This document shows positions 39,459 to 48,077 of a stretch of DNA of 64,000 nucleotides, one piece after another (within the stretch, counting starts at the first letter, position 1; each line of letters opens with the position of its first letter). This DNA is from Weissella paramesenteroides ATCC 33313 (GTDB lineage Bacteria; Bacillota; Bacilli; Lactobacillales; Lactobacillaceae). Location of the stretch: assembly GCF_000160575.1 (NCBI RefSeq), contig NZ_GG697132.1, forward strand, positions 205,606-269,605. The letters are read 5' to 3'. The notes below the pieces were generated by a model. The model made no database searches. It had not been told where the DNA came from and was given only the letters and a program-made list of their open reading frames with translations. Both the position numbers and the translations under genes were made by a program.

Positions 39459-41056
39459 TATTGTTGTCCTCCCTGATAACCCGGCATTGCTGCAAGCTTC
39501 ACTGGCCAACTTTCTTTAGCATCTGCCAATAATGATTGCCATGCTGCCCAAACAGATGCTTCTGAATATCGTTCTGCTGAGTCATAGGCACTTGTCATAT
39601 ACTTATCAGCTAACTTAGGATCACGAAGTACCTTTAAAATTGCTTGAGCCAATGCCTGATAATCACCATATGGCACAACTGAACCGTTAACACCATCTTC
39701 GACAATTTCATTTGGTCCATAATTAACATCATATGAAAACGCAATTAAGCCATGCGAAATCGCCTCCATAATTGCCAAATTAAATCCTTCCATGCGCGAA
39801 GTTAGGCCATACATCATGGCATTATTCTGAACCTCATCAATATCTGTTGTGTATCCCTTTAAGGAGACAACATCTGACAAATGATATTCTTCAATTACTT
39901 GTTCCACTTCACGACGCGCCTTGTAATTATCGCTCGGATCAGGATAACCATATAAGTCTAAAGTAACTTGTGGGAATTCCTGATGTACAATGCCAATTGC
40001 ACGCACTAAATCGTCCAAATGCTTTTCCCAGGCAATCCGTGCAAAGACAACCATTTTGCCAAATTGTCGTTCTGCGATTGGGACTCGTGGAGCGTCCAAC
40101 AGGCGTTCGGGCACAATCCCAACTGGAATGGTAAACAACTTTGTCTTCGGCTGAAAACGCGCTCGAACATCAGCTGTTTGCTTATATGTAGCTGACACAA
40201 CCGCATCATACCCATCAATATTATGCAATGAAAACTCGTAATTATTATTCAATAATGGTGCTGCTGGATTTTGGGCATCTGCGGTATGCGCATTATGCAA
40301 ATGAAATACTGTATACGCTGGCTTTTTAAGGTGCAATAGCCCCCAGTCTCCTAAGTGTGCACGGTCTGCAATGAAAACATTCGGTTGATCAAGTGACCAA
40401 TAATCATCATTCAGGCAGTCAAAGAAATACTTCGTTAATTCTGCTAAAGTATCAAATTGGTAAACTTGGTCATTACGATCAATCAATCGCCATCCTGTTT
40501 TAATGGTTTCACCACGCATGGTCTTTTTATGAAATGCTTCTATTACTGTACGACCGGATGGCGTTTGCCAAGTTTCAGTACCTATTTTGTTGTCGGGTGT
40601 ATACCATTGTTGTAGCGATATAAATCCTCGTGAATCATAATGATCGACACGATAAAGGTTATTAAAACCATCAAACCACTCAACGGATTTCACTTGACGG
40701 TCAGCGTCAACATTGTAGTTCACACGTGCAACTAATTGTTCATTTGATTGCACTAAATAACGTGACTTTTCTGCATCATCAGTCATTTTGATATTTAAAA
40801 CACCAAACTCGATATCCTGTACTTGTACTTTTTTCGCTGCAATTTGCGTTGCCTCTTGAAAGTAATCAAACATATTAATCAACTGATCGTCAGCAATGCC
40901 GGCATTATTAGCATTAATATGCGCATTCGGATCCCAATCACGTAAGACCACCATGACTGGTTCTTCATTTTTATTAAATAAATCCAATCGTTTCAATTCA
41001 GCATGCTCAATACCTGACTTTTGTTTCGGCATGGTTGCATTAATAAAAAAATTCAT
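39458..41056 (-). CDS. TagE/TarM-like GT4 glycosyltransferase (first of pair)
   Basis: 532-residue paralogue of the next gene. The start MNFFINATMPKQKSGIEHAELKRL, a middle acceptor domain of beta type (DUF1975-like, about residues 60-230), then the GT4 donor domain (VFARIAWEKHLDDLVRAIG, TSRMEGFNLAIMEAISHGLIAFSYDV) are seen. The pair is translationally coupled and may act as a heteromer, as GtfA/GtfB do, or decorate different positions of the polymer. ATG 41056 follows AAAGGCG. Confidence 0.82.
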   Translation of the reverse strand: MNFFINATMPKQKSGIEHAELKRLDLFNKNEEPVMVVLRDWDPNAHINANNAGIADDQLINMFDYFQEATQIAAKKVQVQDIEFGVLNIKMTDDAEKSRYLVQSNEQLVARVNYNVDADRQVKSVEWFDGFNNLYRVDHYDSRGFISLQQWYTPDNKIGTETWQTPSGRTVIEAFHKKTMRGETIKTGWRLIDRNDQVYQFDTLAELTKYFFDCLNDDYWSLDQPNVFIADRAHLGDWGLLHLKKPAYTVFHLHNAHTADAQNPAAPLLNNNYEFSLHNIDGYDAVVSATYKQTADVRARFQPKTKLFTIPVGIVPERLLDAPRVPIAERQFGKMVVFARIAWEKHLDDLVRAIGIVHQEFPQVTLDLYGYPDPSDNYKARREVEQVIEEYHLSDVVSLKGYTTDIDEVQNNAMMYGLTSRMEGFNLAIMEAISHGLIAFSYDVNYGPNEIVEDGVNGSVVPYGDYQALAQAILKVLRDPKLADKYMTSAYDSAERYSEASVWAAWQSLLADAKESWPVKLAAMPGYQGGQQ

Positions 41057-41067
41057 TTGTTTCGCCT

Positions 41068-41110
41068 TTCAGAAGTTGGGACAAAAGAAAATGTTCCAAC
41101 TTTTTTGCTA
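41068..41110. terminator. terminator of the GTTGGGAC repeat family
   Basis: AAGTTGGGACA / TGTTCCAACTT stem with AAAGAAAA loop and T tract, followed by GCTAAAAATATCTTAAT as at 32755. Confidence 0.8.
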
Positions 41111-41125
41111 AAAATATCTTAATTC

Positions 41126-41995
41126 TTACGCAAACTGTGACCACAATCTCACTATGGCTTGTGTACCTGCATCGGCTAACTTATTTTCATCTGCCAGCTT
41201 TGCATAAAGTTGCTCAGCTAATGCTGTCATCGGTAAATCAAGCTGCATTTTTTGTGCCTCATCTAATGCAATGCGCAAATCCTTAATAAAATGCTTCACA
41301 TAAAATCCCGGGGCATAATCTCCAGCCAAAATACGTGGTCCGTAGTTATCTAACGACCAATTTTGCGCAGCACCACCACCTAATGTTTGCAAAACTTGTT
41401 CAACATCAAGGTCTGCCGCCTTAGCATAACTCATGGTTTCCGCCATTCCTAACATCGTCCCTGCCACCATAATTTGGTTAGCCATTTTTGCATGCTGGCC
41501 ACGACCAGCACTACCAAATAAAGTATTAGCTTTTGAAATAACTTGGAAAATTGGCTGTAACTCATCAAAGGCTGATTTTTCACCACCAACCATGATCGTT
41601 AAGGTACCATTCTTTGCACCAGTATCCCCACCTGAAACAGGTGCATCCAAGACCGTTACCTGTTGCTTAGCACCCGCTTTAGCAAGTTCTGTTGCCAAAG
41701 TGGGTGTTGAAGTTGTCATGTCGACAACGATTTGACCAGCATGGGCACCTGCAAAAATACCGTTCTCACCATAAAATTGACTTTCAACATCTTTTGGATA
41801 GCCAACCATTATCATCACAACGTCTGCAACTTGAGCAATTTGCCGTGGTGAATCTTGCCAAATTGCACCATGATCAATTACTGTTTGTGCATGCGCCTTC
41901 GTACGGTTATAAACATAGACCTCATAGTTTGCTTGCAATAAATTATTGATAATGCCACTTCCCATGACACCTGTACCGATAAAGCCAATTTTCAT
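41126..41995 (-). CDS. beta-hydroxyacid dehydrogenase (3-hydroxyisobutyrate/6PGDH-like)
   Basis: NAD(P)-dependent oxidoreductase, 289 residues. GFIGTGVMGSGI (residues 4-15) is the cofactor loop, LDAPVSGGDTGAKNG (near 115-130) the substrate loop, and GQHAKMANQIMVAG (near 165) holds the catalytic Lys. It reduces or oxidises a short hydroxy acid such as tartronate semialdehyde or 3-hydroxyisobutyrate; sequence does not decide which. A single gene, with the terminator at 41068 on one side and a repeat element on the other. Confidence 0.88.
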   Translation of the reverse strand: MKIGFIGTGVMGSGIINNLLQANYEVYVYNRTKAHAQTVIDHGAIWQDSPRQIAQVADVVMIMVGYPKDVESQFYGENGIFAGAHAGQIVVDMTTSTPTLATELAKAGAKQQVTVLDAPVSGGDTGAKNGTLTIMVGGEKSAFDELQPIFQVISKANTLFGSAGRGQHAKMANQIMVAGTMLGMAETMSYAKAADLDVEQVLQTLGGGAAQNWSLDNYGPRILAGDYAPGFYVKHFIKDLRIALDEAQKMQLDLPMTALAEQLYAKLADENKLADAGTQAIVRLWSQFA

Positions 41996-42089
41996 CTCAA
42001 ACGCCCCCTGTTTGTTATATTGCTTCTATTTTACCTTGACTGACTTAAAAAATAAAAAGGCTATTACTAAAAATATTTATATGCTATAA

Positions 42090-42303
42090 AAAAAGAGATT
42101 GGCACAAAAGAAAATGTTCCAACCCCTTTAATCCAAATTATTTTAATTATAAGCATGTAAATTTTACAGCATAAACGCGTTCCAAAAGTCTGAAGCCTCA
42201 ATGTAACGCAATTTACGCAATCCCTGTCCTTCGCTTTGCTACGGCCAAAAATGACGCAAATCACGTTACACACCGGCTTCAAAACAACTTTTGTCTCGCT
42301 CTC
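42090..42303 (+). repeat. dispersed hairpin repeat, copy A
   Basis: About 210 bases shared, in reverse orientation, with 61765-61970. Conserved landmarks in order: a GATTGGCAC..GTTCCAAC hairpin, AGCATAAACGCGTTCCAAAA, GTCTGAAGCCTCAATGTAAC, GCTACGGCCAAAAATG, CGTTACACACCGGCTTCAAA, AACAACTTTTGTCTCGCTCTC. The TGTAACG/CGTTACA and GAAGCC/GGCTTC words pair to form a long stem. No coding potential (short frames only). Confidence 0.85.
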
Positions 42304-42309
42304 AAAAAA

Positions 42310-42882
42310 TTAGTCAGCAAATACAACTTGACCATTTTCAAAAGCTGCAATGCGTGCTAATGACTCAACATGAACACCTTGATCATCTAACATTGCGCGA
42401 CCCTTTTGGAATGTCTTTTCAACGACAATACCGACACCAATCACTTCTGCTTGGGCAGCTTCAGCAATTTCCATCAAACCAGTCACTGCCTGTCCGTTTG
42501 CCAAGAAATCATCTATTAGAAGAACGCGCTCACCTTCGTGTAAGAAACGCTTATCGATCATCACGTGATTTGTTTCTTGCTTTGTAAATGAGTAAACATC
42601 AGCAACATATGATTCGGCTGATAACGTAATTGACTTCTTCTTACGTGCAAAAACCATTGGTACATGTAGTGCTAATGCTGCAAAAACAGCTGGTGCAATA
42701 CCTGATGATTCAACAGTTAATACCTTATCTACCTTTTCATCAGCAAATAGGCGGGCAAATTCTTCACCCAAAGCTTGCATTAACTCAGGATCAACTTGAT
42801 GGTTCAAGAAATTATCAACCTTTAATACGTCTTCACCTAAAACACGGCCGTCTTGCTTGATGCGATCTTCTAAAATTTTCAT
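42310..42882 (-). CDS. xpt: xanthine phosphoribosyltransferase
   Basis: Type I PRTase of 190 residues that makes XMP from xanthine and PRPP. The PRPP loop VLLIDDFLANGQA is at about residues 118-130, and LTVESSGIAPAVFAALAL and FARKKKSITL are diagnostic for Xpt. It is the second gene after pbuX (5-base gap), opposite to the xpt-pbuX order of Bacillus. Controlled by the purine riboswitch at 44313-44384. Confidence 0.94.
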   Translation of the reverse strand: MKILEDRIKQDGRVLGEDVLKVDNFLNHQVDPELMQALGEEFARLFADEKVDKVLTVESSGIAPAVFAALALHVPMVFARKKKSITLSAESYVADVYSFTKQETNHVMIDKRFLHEGERVLLIDDFLANGQAVTGLMEIAEAAQAEVIGVGIVVEKTFQKGRAMLDDQGVHVESLARIAAFENGQVVFAD

Positions 42883-42887
42883 GTCTG

Positions 42888-44192
42888 CTAATTAACCTCT
42901 TTCTCACGTCCTGGTAGCAAAACGTTTAACAACACTGCTAACACTGACGTTATAACAACTGAATTTTGAATAACTAATTTTACTAACTCTGGTAAGTGTT
43001 GGAAAATTTGTGGATAAACCGTAACACCAATGGCTGCACCAATGGAAATTCCAGCAATCATTAAGTTTCGTTCAGCATTGAAGTCAACTTGTTTCAGAAT
43101 AGTAATCCCCTGTACACCGATTGTACCAAATAGAATAATCATTGCACCACCCAAAACAGATGATGGAATGATTGTTGCTAAGGCACCAAATTTTGGTAAC
43201 AAACCAATCAATAGCAAAATTAATACTGCATAATAGATTGGTTGGCGTGTCTTGACACCTGACAAACGTACAACACCAACATTTTGTGAGAATGTTGAAT
43301 ATGGGAAAGTATTAAACAAACCTGACAAAATAACGGCTAATCCTTCAGCACGATATCCTTTGGCCATATCTTCATTCGTTAGCTTACGACCAGTTAAATC
43401 AGCTAGTGCGAAGTACACACCAGTTGATTCCATCATTGATGTCAAGGCAACAATCATCATCGTAATCATTGCTGACCAGTGAAAGGTTGGTGTTGCTAGG
43501 AAAAACGGTGTTGGCATATGGAACCAAGATGCCTCAGCAACTGGTTGCAATGATACTTGTCCTAATAATCCAGCAAAAACTGTTCCAAGAATAATACCTA
43601 GTAAAATAGCAATTGACTTTATGAAGCCCTTAGCAAAAATAGTAAATAATAGAATAATAATAATGGTTACTAATCCAATTGACAGGTTAGTTAAGCTTCC
43701 AAAACTTTTCGCAGCAGTATCCCCACCACCCCAATTTTGGAAACCTACTGGAATTAGCGTAAATCCAATAACTGTAATTAATGAACCTGTTACAACAGGT
43801 GGAAAAAATTCGCGCAAACGGGCAAATAACCCACTGATTAGAAAGACAAAAATACCTGCAGCAATTGTGGCACCATACATAGCACCAATGCCCAATGTAC
43901 TACCGATATTGATTAATGGTGAAACTGTCTGTACAGCTGATCCAATCACAACCGGCATCGCAATTCCTGTATACCGTGTGCCTTTGATTTGGAATAACGT
44001 ACCAATCGCTGTCATAAAAATATCAGCTGAAATTAAATACGCCATTTGTTGCGCATTAAAATGTAATGCTGCTCCAATTAACAATGGCACTAAAATACCA
44101 CCAGAATACATTGCCAAAACATGTTGTAATCCTAAAATAAGATTACGTAATTTACCAAAACGTCCTGTCGATGTTCGTGTGCTCGACTCCAT
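42888..44192 (-). CDS. pbuX: xanthine/uric acid permease
   Basis: NCS2-family purine:H+ symporter, 434 residues, 12-14 helices; LRNLILGLQHVLAMYSGGILVPLLIG at the N-terminus and GLFNTFPYSTFSQNVGVV near residue 300 are family motifs. I chose ATG 44192, seven or so bases after AGGAGAG; the longer frame runs into the leader. First gene of the riboswitch-controlled pbuX-xpt operon. Confidence 0.93.
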   Translation of the reverse strand: MESSTRTSTGRFGKLRNLILGLQHVLAMYSGGILVPLLIGAALHFNAQQMAYLISADIFMTAIGTLFQIKGTRYTGIAMPVVIGSAVQTVSPLINIGSTLGIGAMYGATIAAGIFVFLISGLFARLREFFPPVVTGSLITVIGFTLIPVGFQNWGGGDTAAKSFGSLTNLSIGLVTIIIILLFTIFAKGFIKSIAILLGIILGTVFAGLLGQVSLQPVAEASWFHMPTPFFLATPTFHWSAMITMMIVALTSMMESTGVYFALADLTGRKLTNEDMAKGYRAEGLAVILSGLFNTFPYSTFSQNVGVVRLSGVKTRQPIYYAVLILLLIGLLPKFGALATIIPSSVLGGAMIILFGTIGVQGITILKQVDFNAERNLMIAGISIGAAIGVTVYPQIFQHLPELVKLVIQNSVVITSVLAVLLNVLLPGREKEVN

Positions 44193-44253
44193 AACTAAAC
44201 TCTCCTCCAATATAGAAACACACGTAACCACTATCCCTATAGATATTTGGCAA

Positions 44254-44297
44254 TAAAAAAACACCCTAACACGCAAAAAGCATGCAGAATGGGTGCA
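44254..44297 (-). terminator. riboswitch terminator before pbuX
   Basis: CACCC..GCATGC / GCGTGTTAGGGTG stem followed by seven T on the minus strand; ends the leader when purine is bound. Confidence 0.8.
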
Positions 44298-44312
44298 TCA
44301 AAATATCAAAAC

Positions 44313-44384
44313 ACTATCGGTAGTCCATCTCTTGGGAGAAGGGTAGGAACTCGTTGGCCATTCTCCAACAATTATACCGACAGT
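44313..44384 (-). promoter_or_regulatory. purine riboswitch, guanine/xanthine-type (C74)
   Basis: Read on the minus strand: 10-base P1 (ACTGTCGGTA / TACCGATAGT, one G-U pair), J1/2 TATAAT, P2 TTGG/CCAA with loop AGAATGG, J2/3 GAGTTCCTACC, a third stem, then GACTACC closing P1. The pyrimidine before UA is C (GACUA), the guanine-sensing state, not the U of adenine riboswitches. J2/3 reads TTCC where UUUC is usual. Placement before pbuX-xpt is the classical one. Confidence 0.88.
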
Positions 44385-44535
44385 GATTACGTTTTAATTA
44401 TTATGTACTTAAATATAACAGACATTCTACCATTTGAAAACAATAATATTCGTCATTAGCTGATTTTTGCGAATATCAAAACCTCACGAAATCGACCCTT
44501 TGTTTAAAATTCTTATCTTTTATCAGTAAAAACCA

Positions 44536-44563
44536 TTGACAAGGTGGGGTAATGTTTTATATT
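44536..44563 (+). promoter_or_regulatory. promoter of the MFS transporter gene
   Basis: TTGACA (44536-44541), 16-base spacer, TATATT (44558-44563), 62 bases before the start. Confidence 0.6.
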
Positions 44564-44624
44564 TTAGCGTGAGTGGAATTATATTGTGGGTTTCATTGTT
44601 TTCTAACAATTAAGGAGGATGCGT

Positions 44625-45800
44625 GTGAAAGAATTTAAAATTCAAAGTTTTGTACTGATTTTAATCTCTCTTATCTTAGGTTTTAGTGAATTTATTATTA
44701 TTGGTATCCTTGATGATTTATCAAAGGAGTTTTCGGTGAGTGTCGCCACAACGGGCTATCTAGTGACGATTTTCGCCTTAGTTTATGCTATAAGTACACC
44801 GATTATTACGTCTACTTTACGGAGTAACTTGTATCATGCCATGCTTGTTTTGGCGCTAGTCTTTACATTTGGGAATGCTCTAACAATCATAGCTCCCAAT
44901 TATACGGTACTCGTCATCTCACGGATTATCGTCGCCATCGTTTCTGGGGCACTCGTATCATTATCAATGACCTTTGCGACCGTTATTGCACCTATGGCAA
45001 AACGAGCCTGGTTAGTCAGTTGGATTTTTTCTGGGTTTAGCGTTGCTTCTGTTTTTGGTGTCCCCTTAGGAACATGGATCAGTACCACGTTCGGCTGGCG
45101 TTTTACTTTTATTACCATTACCCTGTTAAGTATTATTACCGTATTATTGATTATCAAAACACTACCGCATAATTTGATGCAGAAGAAACAAGGACATATT
45201 CTGCAACAATTTGTTATTTTTAAGGACGCAAGAATTTATCTAAGTGTCTTCATTCAAACATGCAGTTTAGCAGGTGTGTATGTCTTTTATACTTACCTAC
45301 GCCCAATTTTTTCAAAGACATTGTCATTTGATGCTGGTTTGATAACTATCTTACTTACTATTTTTGGTGTTATGTCCCTAATCAGTAACCAGGCTAGTGG
45401 TCGTATTGCTGATAATAAAGGACTACGTTTGATGCCGGTACTTTACCTGATTGAATTTATCGTCCTCATCACCATGCCAATGCTTCTTGGTAATGTCTGG
45501 TCAGGTACCATCGATATTATGTTGGTTGGTGTTTTGATGTACCTTGTTAATTCACCCCTACAACTGCATATTATGGGTGTGGCTGAAAGTGATTATCCGC
45601 ACTCATTGGTGTTGGCTTCTTCAATCAATTCAATTTTCTCAAATTTGGGTATCTCATTAGGATCTGCAGCTGGTGGTCTGGTTGTTTCAAACTTTGGACT
45701 CAATAATGTTGGTATTGGTGGCGCAATTTTCACCGCATTTGCATTAATTTCAACGATTATGTTAAATAAAGTCAACGCGGCAAAGCAAACTGTTTATTAA
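44625..45800 (+). CDS. MFS transporter, AraJ/sugar-efflux-like
   Basis: Twelve-helix proton-coupled exporter, 391 residues. SEFIIIGILDDLSKEFSVSV at helix 1-2 and RIIVAIVSGALVSLSMTFA at helix 4 are typical of the DHA1 drug/arabinose efflux group. A GTG at 44625 is spaced six bases from AAGGAGG, whereas the ATG at 44619 touches that site, so GTG is preferred. Substrate unknown. Ends at a bidirectional terminator. Confidence 0.85.
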   Translation: MKEFKIQSFVLILISLILGFSEFIIIGILDDLSKEFSVSVATTGYLVTIFALVYAISTPIITSTLRSNLYHAMLVLALVFTFGNALTIIAPNYTVLVISRIIVAIVSGALVSLSMTFATVIAPMAKRAWLVSWIFSGFSVASVFGVPLGTWISTTFGWRFTFITITLLSIITVLLIIKTLPHNLMQKKQGHILQQFVIFKDARIYLSVFIQTCSLAGVYVFYTYLRPIFSKTLSFDAGLITILLTIFGVMSLISNQASGRIADNKGLRLMPVLYLIEFIVLITMPMLLGNVWSGTIDIMLVGVLMYLVNSPLQLHIMGVAESDYPHSLVLASSINSIFSNLGISLGSAAGGLVVSNFGLNNVGIGGAIFTAFALISTIMLNKVNAAKQTVY

Positions 45801-45827
45801 GCATATTTTGGATTTACTAAGAATCAC

Positions 45828-45875
45828 AAAAAAGACGACTACTCAATTGATTTGGGTAATCGTCTTTATTTTTTG
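45828..45875. terminator. bidirectional terminator
   Basis: AAAGACGA..TACTC / GGGTA..TCGTCTTT stem flanked by A and T tracts; between convergent genes. Confidence 0.8.
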
Positions 45876-47231
45876 TTAAAAGAAATAAGTTAGATCCGAA
45901 GCGACCGATGGATAAGCATACAATTGCTTGGATACCGTCTCCTTCGTTAAACCTTGATTAATTGCTGAAGTTAAGTAGTTAATTAATTCATCAGCATGAC
46001 TACTCAATACAGATGCACCAACAAGTTGCCCATCCTGATTCAAAACAGTTTTCACGCGTGCTGCAGGTTCACCTGTTCGATATGATGTGTACCAACTAGA
46101 AATGTCCAAATCATGCACGGTATAACCATCCTGGCTGGCTGTTTCAGTTGTCACACCTGTTTGCGCCAATTTTGGTGTACCGTATACAACAACTGGCACT
46201 GCCGGATAAGTAATAGGCTGTGACTGACCTAAAATTTCATTGGCCGCATGCTTTGATTCAAATGACGCAAGTGGTGTAATTTTAGGAACGGGTGAGTTAG
46301 CAACATCCCCTACTGCGTAGATATGCGCATTGCTTGTACGTAAGTGCTGATCAACTAAAACACCCTTCTCTGAAAATTGTACATGTGCCTTATCTAAATC
46401 TAACGTATCATGATTACCAACACGACCAGCTGCTCGAACAATTAGTCCAGCCGACAATGTATTACCAAAACTTAACGTTGCTTCTAATCCATTATCAGTC
46501 GATGCAATTTCAGTAACTTCCGTCCCAAAATACATTTGCACACCACGATCATCTAGTTGATCCATTAAAGAATCAACCATGGTTTCATCGAATGATTTAA
46601 GCAGTCGATCACCACGAACAACTAAACTGACCTTTGCACCAGCGGCAGCAGCGATCGAAGCAAACTCAATCGCAACAAAACCACCACCAATGATGACAAC
46701 TTCATCTGGTAATTCTGGTAAGCTTAAAAATTCTTCAGAGTCGACTGTTAATTCAGAACCTGGAAATGATAGGTTTGCTGGGCGTTGTCCTACTGCAATA
46801 ATCCAATCTGTTGCTGAGACTGTCACAGTCTCCTTGCCACCCTGGTTAATTATTGCTGTTTGTTCATCGATAAATGTCGCTTCTCCAGCTACATGATCAA
46901 TGTCACTTGCCGTTAATGATTGCTCAGTTCCTGTCGAAATTCCCTTTGTATACTGATTCTTATGAGCCATTAAATCTGGCCAGTTAATATTAACTTGACC
47001 ATCAATTCCTGAACCAGACAAAAATTCAGTTGATTCCTTCGCTTCAACCGCCCCCAATAAAATTTTCTTGGGATCACAACCATAGTTCGGACATGTCCCA
47101 CCCCAAAGATATTTTTCAATGACGACAACTTGTTTACCCGCATCGTGTAACTGATGAGCAGCTGCTAATCCCGCGGGACCCGCACCAATAATTGCAACAT
47201 CATATTGTTTTGTTTCACTCACTGGTTTCAT
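45876..47231 (-). CDS. glutathione reductase-like FAD/NAD(P) disulfide oxidoreductase
   Basis: Flavoprotein of 451 residues. FAD motif IIGAGPAGLAAAHQL (residues 12-26), redox pair in GGTCPNYGCDPKK (Cys 46 and 51 approximately), NAD(P) motif IIGGGFVAIEFASI (near 175), and AVGDVANSP (near 305) are intact. At the C-terminus, where glutathione reductases carry HPT..E as catalytic acid/base, this protein reads YAYPSVASDL, so the usual His is absent. It may act on another disulfide or as an oxidase. Near a fRMsr and a thioredoxin gene. Confidence 0.87.
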   Translation of the reverse strand: MKPVSETKQYDVAIIGAGPAGLAAAHQLHDAGKQVVVIEKYLWGGTCPNYGCDPKKILLGAVEAKESTEFLSGSGIDGQVNINWPDLMAHKNQYTKGISTGTEQSLTASDIDHVAGEATFIDEQTAIINQGGKETVTVSATDWIIAVGQRPANLSFPGSELTVDSEEFLSLPELPDEVVIIGGGFVAIEFASIAAAAGAKVSLVVRGDRLLKSFDETMVDSLMDQLDDRGVQMYFGTEVTEIASTDNGLEATLSFGNTLSAGLIVRAAGRVGNHDTLDLDKAHVQFSEKGVLVDQHLRTSNAHIYAVGDVANSPVPKITPLASFESKHAANEILGQSQPITYPAVPVVVYGTPKLAQTGVTTETASQDGYTVHDLDISSWYTSYRTGEPAARVKTVLNQDGQLVGASVLSSHADELINYLTSAINQGLTKETVSKQLYAYPSVASDLTYFF

Positions 47232-47279
47232 ACCATCCCTTCATAAAACATTATTCGATACTATTATCGCAAATTTTTA

Positions 47280-47756
47280 TTAGATGTAGGGTAATAATGT
47301 TTGGGCAAAGTGTTCCAAGTCAGCTTTATCTTGGTCAGTAAATCGATTAAACGTTATCGAATCAATATCAATCACGCCAATTTTTTCACCATTTTCTCGT
47401 GTTAATGGTACAACAATTTCCGCATTTGATGCTGAATCACAAGCAATATGCCCTGCATGTTGATGTACATCATCAACGGTGATTGTTTCTTGACTTTCAT
47501 ACGCTTGTCCAACAACGCCTGAACCTGGCTTAATGCGAACAACTGCTGGTTTTCCTAGGAATGGTCCTAAAATAAGTTCATCCTGTTCATGGTCATATAA
47601 GTAAAATCCCGCCCAATTTACAGTAGCTAAGTTTTCATATAAAATCGCTGCAGCATTCGCCAAATTTGCTAGCGGAAATCCTTCAGATTCCTCACCTGTA
47701 ATCCACGATGTCAATAACTGCGAAAGTAATGGTGTTGCTGTTGTTTGTTCTGTCAT
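47280..47756 (-). CDS. GAF-domain free methionine-(R)-sulfoxide reductase homologue
   Basis: GAF protein of 158 residues of the YebR/fRMsr family, which reduces free Met-R-sulfoxide. Family motifs NWAGFYLYD, LGPFLGKPA, GHIACDSASNAEIVVP, and GVIDIDS are clear. Of the three family cysteines only the catalytic one (IACD, Cys 118 in E. coli) remains; those at the KIAC and GVCG positions are Val (KPAV and GVVG). ATG 47756 follows GGAGG by eight bases. It is placed under a Met-specific T-box (47775-48024), a strong link to methionine supply. Confidence 0.9.
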   Translation of the reverse strand: MTEQTTATPLLSQLLTSWITGEESEGFPLANLANAAAILYENLATVNWAGFYLYDHEQDELILGPFLGKPAVVRIKPGSGVVGQAYESQETITVDDVHQHAGHIACDSASNAEIVVPLTRENGEKIGVIDIDSITFNRFTDQDKADLEHFAQTLLPYI

Positions 47757-47774
47757 ATCTTTATCCTCCAAATT

Positions 47775-47814
47775 AAAAAAGTCCCTAATAAGAACTTTTG
47801 TTCTTATTAGGGAC
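47775..47814 (-). terminator. T-box terminator before fRMsr
   Basis: GTCCCTAATAAGAAC / GTTCTTATTAGGGAC perfect stem with AAAA loop, then six T on the minus strand. Confidence 0.9.
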
Positions 47815-48024
47815 GATGTCTCGTGTTACCACCCAATTTCATCTATCTGATACCAAATAGATCTCTGCGTTTGATTAAAACTGGGAAGATAACGGTTCCT
47901 ACCGTGATAACAGCTTTCACTGATCATCATTCTCAGAGTTCATCTTCATGTCACTTGCCAAACACTTTTCCATCAACCAAGTGCTTTCTATATTGGCCAA
48001 ATAACGTTACTCTTCTCATCATAG
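47775..48024 (-). promoter_or_regulatory. T-box leader, methionine (AUG) specifier, for fRMsr
   Basis: T-box core GGTGGTAACACG at 47833-47822 with the terminator following. Stem I begins GAAGAGTAACG; the distal loop reads GCACTTGGTTGATGGA. On the 3' side the specifier loop reads GAAG-ATG-A-ACTCT: AGAGT pairs with ACTCT at the stem base, leaving AUG (47943-47941) at the specifier position. The same register gives UAC in the tyrS leader, which checks the reading. Confidence 0.85.
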
Positions 48025-48048
48025 AATTTTAAAAATTCAATTGACCAT

Positions 48049-48077
48049 ATCATATAAATTACCTGACTACTTGTCAA
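48049..48077 (-). promoter_or_regulatory. promoter of the fRMsr T-box transcript
   Basis: -35 TTGACA (48077-48072), 17-base spacer, -10 TATGAT (48054-48049). Confidence 0.7.

Noticed and set aside
42067..42282. 71-residue ORF within repeat copy A
   Set aside because: It reads through the hairpin repeat, has no ribosome binding site, and is not maintained in copy B.
47823..48032. 69-residue ORF antisense to the fRMsr T-box
   Set aside because: Entirely within a structured leader; coding potential is incidental.
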